The notes beneath the pieces are model-generated. The model did no database searches and had not been told where the DNA came from. It saw only the letters and a program-made list of their open reading frames with translations. The translations under genes and the position numbers were made by a program. A stretch of DNA of 12,222 nt. It comes from Amoeboradix gromovi. Its lineage: Eukaryota > Sanchytriomycota > Sanchytriomycetes > Sanchytriales > Sanchytriaceae. The DNA lies in NCBI GenBank assembly GCA_018985225.1, contig JADGIF010000268.1, positions 1 to 12,222 of the forward strand. Direction: 5' to 3'. Positions 8,812 to 12,222 of the stretch are shown one piece after another. Within the stretch, counting starts at the first letter, position 1. Every line of letters starts with the position of its first letter.

Positions 8812-8878
8812 GTAAATCAGATATTGCAATTTCGTTAAATAGATCTTTTCAATAGTTCTTTTTAAAATTATTTATTTT

Positions 8879-8884
8879 AATAAA
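8879..8884 (+). terminator. Poly(A) signal of the Kv channel gene
   Basis: A canonical AATAAA lies 68 bases past the Kv stop, inside an AT-rich tract (TTTAAAATTATTTATTTT). Position and strand fit 3'-end formation of the channel transcript and suggest that the C-terminal tail at 8434-8811 was once transcribed. Confidence 0.6.
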
Positions 8885-8889
8885 AGAGG

Positions 8890-9479
8890 ACATTCTTTCT
8901 TTTCAGCTATCATATGCTCCAGATCACCTTTGCCAGAGTATAACAGATTCAAAAATAATCTGGAGATTCAGAACACATTTTGCTAGAAAATCTATCCGAT
9001 GCTTATCTCCACATGAAAGAGATTTATCTACTGTTAGCAAGCCATATTTCCACATCTTCCTCAAAAATAATGATCTTCAATGAGGGCCTCATATAATAGA
9101 AAAAAGAAGATATTAAACTATAAGGTATCACTTCGTTAATGGACTTCCATGCATAAAATTCCTCTAGAAATTTACAGTGGCTACTTTAGGAGAAATTAAC
9201 AATATTTAGATAATTGAAACAATTGGGACATCAAATATAAAAACTAGACTAACTCTATGAGACAGCTTGAATCGTTATATTAAGTGTGTGTTAACCGATA
9301 GTAAATTAAATTAAATTAATCTTATTGGTTGCACCTTTGCTTAGGCACTCAGAGACCTTATTTGAAAGAGATAGTGGGTCATCTTGTTATATTTTAAAGA
9401 GAGGAATGTCATTAATGAAAGAAAATTGGTTTGAAAGAAGGACTTTTATTAATAATAGTATTTGCTCCTTATGGAGCAC
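8890..9479. other. 590 bases with no assignable gene
   Basis: Stops are dense in every frame. On the minus strand, about 25 codons near 8875-8955 look coding-like (LLYSGKGDLEHMIAEKKECP) but match no family I recognise. A small AAATT pentamer run lies near 9302-9318. By position the right part may be rotted 5' sequence of Fanzor copy B. The plus-strand frame at 9431-9613 shares the stretch around 9536-9560 with copy A. Confidence 0.4.
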
Positions 9480-10263
9480 CTACTTTAAAGACGACTTGGT
9501 CTAGTTTTTATATTTGGTGTCCCAAATGCATCCATTTTCGATGCCGCTTCAAGTTAGTGAAAACATATGTGACAGAGCGGTTGGCTTTTGAAGTTTGTAT
9601 TTGGAATTCTTGATTCCCCGGAAACCACAAAATTAAGTTGGGAGACCGGTAACTAAGTAATAATCTTGTATTCCAAACACAATGCAAAGTTGGAGTAGAT
9701 ATCTACTAAACAGAGAGTAAATATTATTAAATAACCCATTTATCGAGAATGCGTCTATTTTTTATATAAATACTCTTCTTTCTATATGCTTCGAATCTGG
9801 AATAATGAGATAGTGTCGTTATTAATGAATGACAAGTAGTTTTAAACCTTGCAATCCTCAGTATTTAAGAACTAAAAATAACTAGTAGACACAGTATACA
9901 CTCATCGACATTAAGAAACTGGTTCAATAATAAGAAAATTAGATGTCTTTCAACAATGTCACATTAAGCATTCAAAGAACGCTTGAGATTCAAGTGTAAA
10001 GACAGAAGATAGCTGAATTATTGAGGCATTTACTAGTCATACATGTACAAGGCGTGGTACTATAAAGAAAACTGAATTTGGAGAATTGTACGTATAAAGA
10101 TGTCTTATAAGTTGATAGAGATCATAGCAAGGATAATATGCATCAAATATGGGTATCTAATTCAATCCTGATTCAGTGTACTGAAAGCGTGAACAATCGC
10201 TGTAACGGGTTTACTATCATTGCTAGTTTCTCTGTGGAAATTCACGGAAATCGGGACTTTTAA
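9480..10263 (+). pseudogene. Fanzor (eukaryotic TnpB-like nuclease) remnant, copy B
   Basis: This is a diverged homologue of copy A in the opposite orientation. Nineteen bases at 9937-9955 are the exact reverse complement of 6368-6386, and 24 of 25 bases at 10219-10243 match 6056-6080. Decayed coding signs include HTCTRRGT at the first zinc knuckle (from 10038; the second cysteine is now arginine), a lone TGT at 10101, and DRDHSKDNMHQ from 10114, which corresponds to DRDHMAARNIY in copy A. Here one base is gained between ribbon and DRD, whereas copy A lost one. From DRD the frame is open to TAA at 10261-10263, ending in DF like copy A. It is more decayed upstream than copy A; similarity fades near 9480. 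It is non-functional. Confidence 0.68.
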
Positions 10264-10288
10264 CGAGTAGCTATGTCTATTCAATATC
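10264..10288 (+). mobile_element. 3' flank / right end of Fanzor copy B
   Basis: The 25 bases after the copy B stop still resemble the copy A flank (6001-6026), then similarity ends. The ATG of the Fic fragment (10273) lies inside this flank, so the first codons of that frame probably come from the element rather than from the original Fic gene. Confidence 0.4.
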
Positions 10289-10698
10289 TAATTACTAGAC
10301 AAATTGGGCTACAATTTGAAGAATCTAACAGAAGAGAGATTGTAGACGGAAAAGACTCATCATTCACAATGCCATTGATACAGCACTGTCATATTTTGCA
10401 TACTGTCTGGGATCACACTACTGGGAATGAAGCTTTCAGTATAGCGTTTTTGAAGGATGTTCATTTAAATTTGATGTCAGGCACAAATCAAAAGTACAAG
10501 GTTATTCGGGCTCATGTAGGAGCAGGGAATCATCAACTTATGGATCCTTGTGTTATGCTTTGGAATATCACACATTCGATCAAGAGAATAAACTCGGTTT
10601 CCTCTCTGGATCAAATAATGATAAACTTGAGAGAATATTTCTTGATTCATCCGTTTGTAAACGAAAATGGAAGGATTGATCGACTAGTACCCGACTAG
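10273..10698 (+). CDS. Fic-domain protein fragment with altered active-site motif
   Basis: Fic domains transfer AMP or other nucleotide-derived groups to protein hydroxyls. In this 141-codon frame the region 60-125 fits the Fic helices and flap (FLKDVHLNLMSG, then KVIRAHVGAGNHQLMDPCVM). It is followed by IHPFVNENGRIDR (125-137), which aligns with the core HPFx(D/E)GNGRxxR. The invariant histidine (126), N132, G133, R134 and R137 are kept, but the acidic Mg-binding residue is N130 and the next glycine is E131. The frame stops four residues after the motif, so the usual C-terminal helix is missing, and its start lies in the Fanzor flank. I judge it a truncated and probably inactive fragment. 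A continuation by frameshift or splicing was looked for without success. Confidence 0.65.
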   Translation: MSIQYLITRQIGLQFEESNRREIVDGKDSSFTMPLIQHCHILHTVWDHTTGNEAFSIAFLKDVHLNLMSGTNQKYKVIRAHVGAGNHQLMDPCVMLWNITHSIKRINSVSSLDQIMINLREYFLIHPFVNENGRIDRLVPD

Positions 10699-10814
10699 TA
10701 CTCGACAGGTAGTCAGCTGGCAGTCTACTAGATGCTTTGACGATTAAATATTTGTAAATATCCTATTCCATTGATTTCACAACAAGAGACCATTATATTC
10801 ATAGTGTAAGTAAT

Positions 10815-11450
10815 TAAGCATCGTACCGCATCCTTGCTGCTCACTTCAATTGGAAAAGTGTTGGGACATGCCCTGCATTCCAAACAAATTGTGCTAATTC
10901 AGCCGACTTTGTAATACTTCAACTTTCTGAACACTTAAATACAGAGCCGCCATGTTCTAAATTTGTTTCTGCTCCTGATCTCTAAAATTTCGAAGCCGCT
11001 CTTTGACTATTTGACACCGGCTTAGTAAGTGCAGAGGTAGATGGAAAACATATTTGCAGTGACCAAAAACTCAAAATCGGAAGGATCACAAACAGCTGGA
11101 ATCAAGCACTCATGCTGGATTGATTTTATGAGACCCTGGCATGATGCGATTGTTATCAACATACTCGTGTTACTTCAATGAATGTACTTCCAACATCTAT
11201 CTCTAATCTAGCAGGTAGGATAAGATTATTTCATAACTGGAGCTTTTATATATTATTCTCGGACATTACAGGCTGCACAAATAGTACCACATTTCCAAAT
11301 CAAGACACCTCTGATAACCGGGCTGTGCAACTTTGCAACAAAGGGCCTTTGGTTGTCATGGGAATCTCTATTCTTATCATGAATGGTTGAAGGATAGAGA
11401 GCCCGGCCAGTATAAACGCAAACTGTTTGACTATAAAGGTCAGATGTGAT
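10815..11450 (+). pseudogene. Trypsin-like serine protease (family S1) pseudogene
   Basis: Pieces of an S1 protease appear in the right order in three frames. SYRILAAHF at 10821-10847 matches the TAAHC box, with the catalytic histidine at 10842-10844 and the cysteine changed to phenylalanine. SADFVILQLSEHLN continues in the same frame, with the catalytic aspartate at 10905-10907, but only 21 codons after the histidine, about half the usual distance. A stop follows at 10983. LQAAQIVPHF (11266-11295) matches the segment before the third disulfide. AVQLCNKGPLVV (GPLVV at 11343-11357) corresponds to the GDSGGPLVV box with the serine lost. PGQYKRKLFDYKG (from 11402) matches PGVYTRVSDY near the C-terminus. 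Multiple frameshifts and loss of serine make it non-functional. In life such enzymes are secreted; no signal peptide was found. Confidence 0.65.
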
Positions 11451-11839
11451 TATTCTCAAATATCATCAATCATACAGAAATGATTGAAATCATTTGTAGA
11501 TCACAAGAGTATCGTAGAATTGCAGTGCAAAGTTTAAAACACAGGGCAAGCAAAGCGTTGTATCAGCCATGTGTTTGCAGCTGAGTGGAATGGAATCCCT
11601 GGACTAGATTGGTGCCGCTAAACTTGGTCAACTGAATAGATGATAAGCAATGTATATTCAAAAAGATTTCCATGCTGCCATAGCAACGGCTGGATAATCC
11701 TGCATAAATTTCTGCTATTTAGCAATTTCAAGATTGGGTCTAGTTTTCAAGCTAATATTCCAATCCAATGAAAACGTGTCAAAGTTGCTTGCATTTCTAA
11801 TTCCTGCAATATAAAGAGGACGTTAATGTATCAATACAA
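11451..11839. other. 390 bases with no assignable gene
   Basis: All frames have frequent stops. Short phrases such as EWNGIPG near 11583 recall tectonin repeats but are too brief to use. By position this is the interval between the protease remnant and the next gene, and it would include that gene's promoter. Confidence 0.4.
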
Positions 11840-12222
11840 ATGATGTTTGCTGCTTTTGCATATGCTGACTGCCAAGATTGACCGGCTGGAAGTTAAATCA
11901 AATGTCCATATCATCAAGCACTATTTGCGGAATTGATCACTCCAACGTATTGAATTGTGCCCGAATTGATGGCACGGCATACACGAAAAAATCGGGTAGT
12001 TTCAAGACAATCTCTATTACGGACAAAGGCAAGTCGGTACGAGCCTGTGGAGTTAGGCAAGATGATACGATTACATGCACATGGGATATTTCACCTGGTG
12101 CACCTAAATGGCTTCCAGTTGCTGTCCTAGAGAACACGACTCCAACTGCAATCGATATCTATACGGATAAGGAAACGGATGTGGATTCGTTTTGCTATGT
12201 CACATCTGATGGGCGCATTATT
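11840..12222 (+). pseudogene. Secreted tectonin/RCC1-like repeat protein, 5' part, open to the right edge
   Basis: From 11869 to the window end one frame is open for 118 codons and continues beyond. It shows repeated blades: GWKLNQMSIS then ICGIDHSNVLNC; GSFKTISIT then ACGVRQDDTITC; and FCYVTSDGRII. The pattern (W..l..isi....CGv...d.i.C) resembles tectonin or RCC1-type beta-propellers, some of which bind carbohydrates or lipopolysaccharide. In the preceding frame, MMFAAFAYADCQD (11840-11878) looks like the end of a signal peptide, then a TGA follows at 11879. One missing base near 11879 would join the two. So either the gene is frameshifted or its 5' end is spliced from an exon I cannot see. 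The cysteine pairs suit a secreted protein. Family assignment is tentative. Confidence 0.5.

Noticed and set aside
9302-9318. A short AAATT pentamer tandem repeat.
   Set aside because: Only about three units in AT-rich DNA; not distinguishable from chance.
9431-9613. A 60-codon plus-strand frame with a CPKC pair, considered as a zinc-binding protein.
   Set aside because: Part of it (around 9536-9560) aligns with Fanzor copy A upstream sequence, so it is more likely a piece of copy B than an independent gene.

Overview
The window is nuclear DNA from a eukaryote. It holds long AT-rich open frames spaced about 100 bases apart, an AATAAA poly(A) signal, and eukaryote-only families: TFIIIC tau131/GTF3C3, Kv channel, BTB and Fanzor. 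With the trypsin-like and tectonin-like remnants this suggests an early-diverging fungus (chytrid-like) or a related unicellular opisthokont. That placement is inference; no species is recognised.

Region 1 (1-5745) is intact and densely coding. A membrane-anchored armadillo-SPRY protein (101-2920, +) is followed 110 bases later by the TPR subunit of TFIIIC (3031-5745, +), both without introns. The first 77 bases repeat exactly at 7448-7524. On the minus strand the repeat appears to encode the start of a BTB-domain protein.

Region 2 (5782-7538, minus strand) reads as a BTB gene cut in two. Its N-terminal half is at 7332-7538 and its C-terminal half at 5782-6000. About 1.3 kb lies between them, carrying a decayed Fanzor (eukaryotic TnpB-like, RNA-guided nuclease family) gene, copy A.

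Region 3 (7581-8811, +) is a six-transmembrane voltage-gated K+ channel. It is well preserved, but its frame is broken within about 30 bases just after the TVGYGD selectivity filter.

Region 4 (8890-12222, +) is a gene graveyard. It contains a second, strongly diverged Fanzor (copy B, inverted relative to A so that the two flank the channel gene), a Fic-domain fragment with an altered active-site motif, a broken trypsin-like protease, and a tectonin/RCC1-like secreted repeat protein that runs off the right edge and has a frameshift after its apparent signal peptide.

The most notable points are the inverted pair of Fanzor remnants around the Kv gene, each abutting a fragment of a different host gene at its 3' end, and the 77-base repeat linking the left edge to the split BTB gene. 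All homology calls come from reading motifs by eye; no database search was possible.
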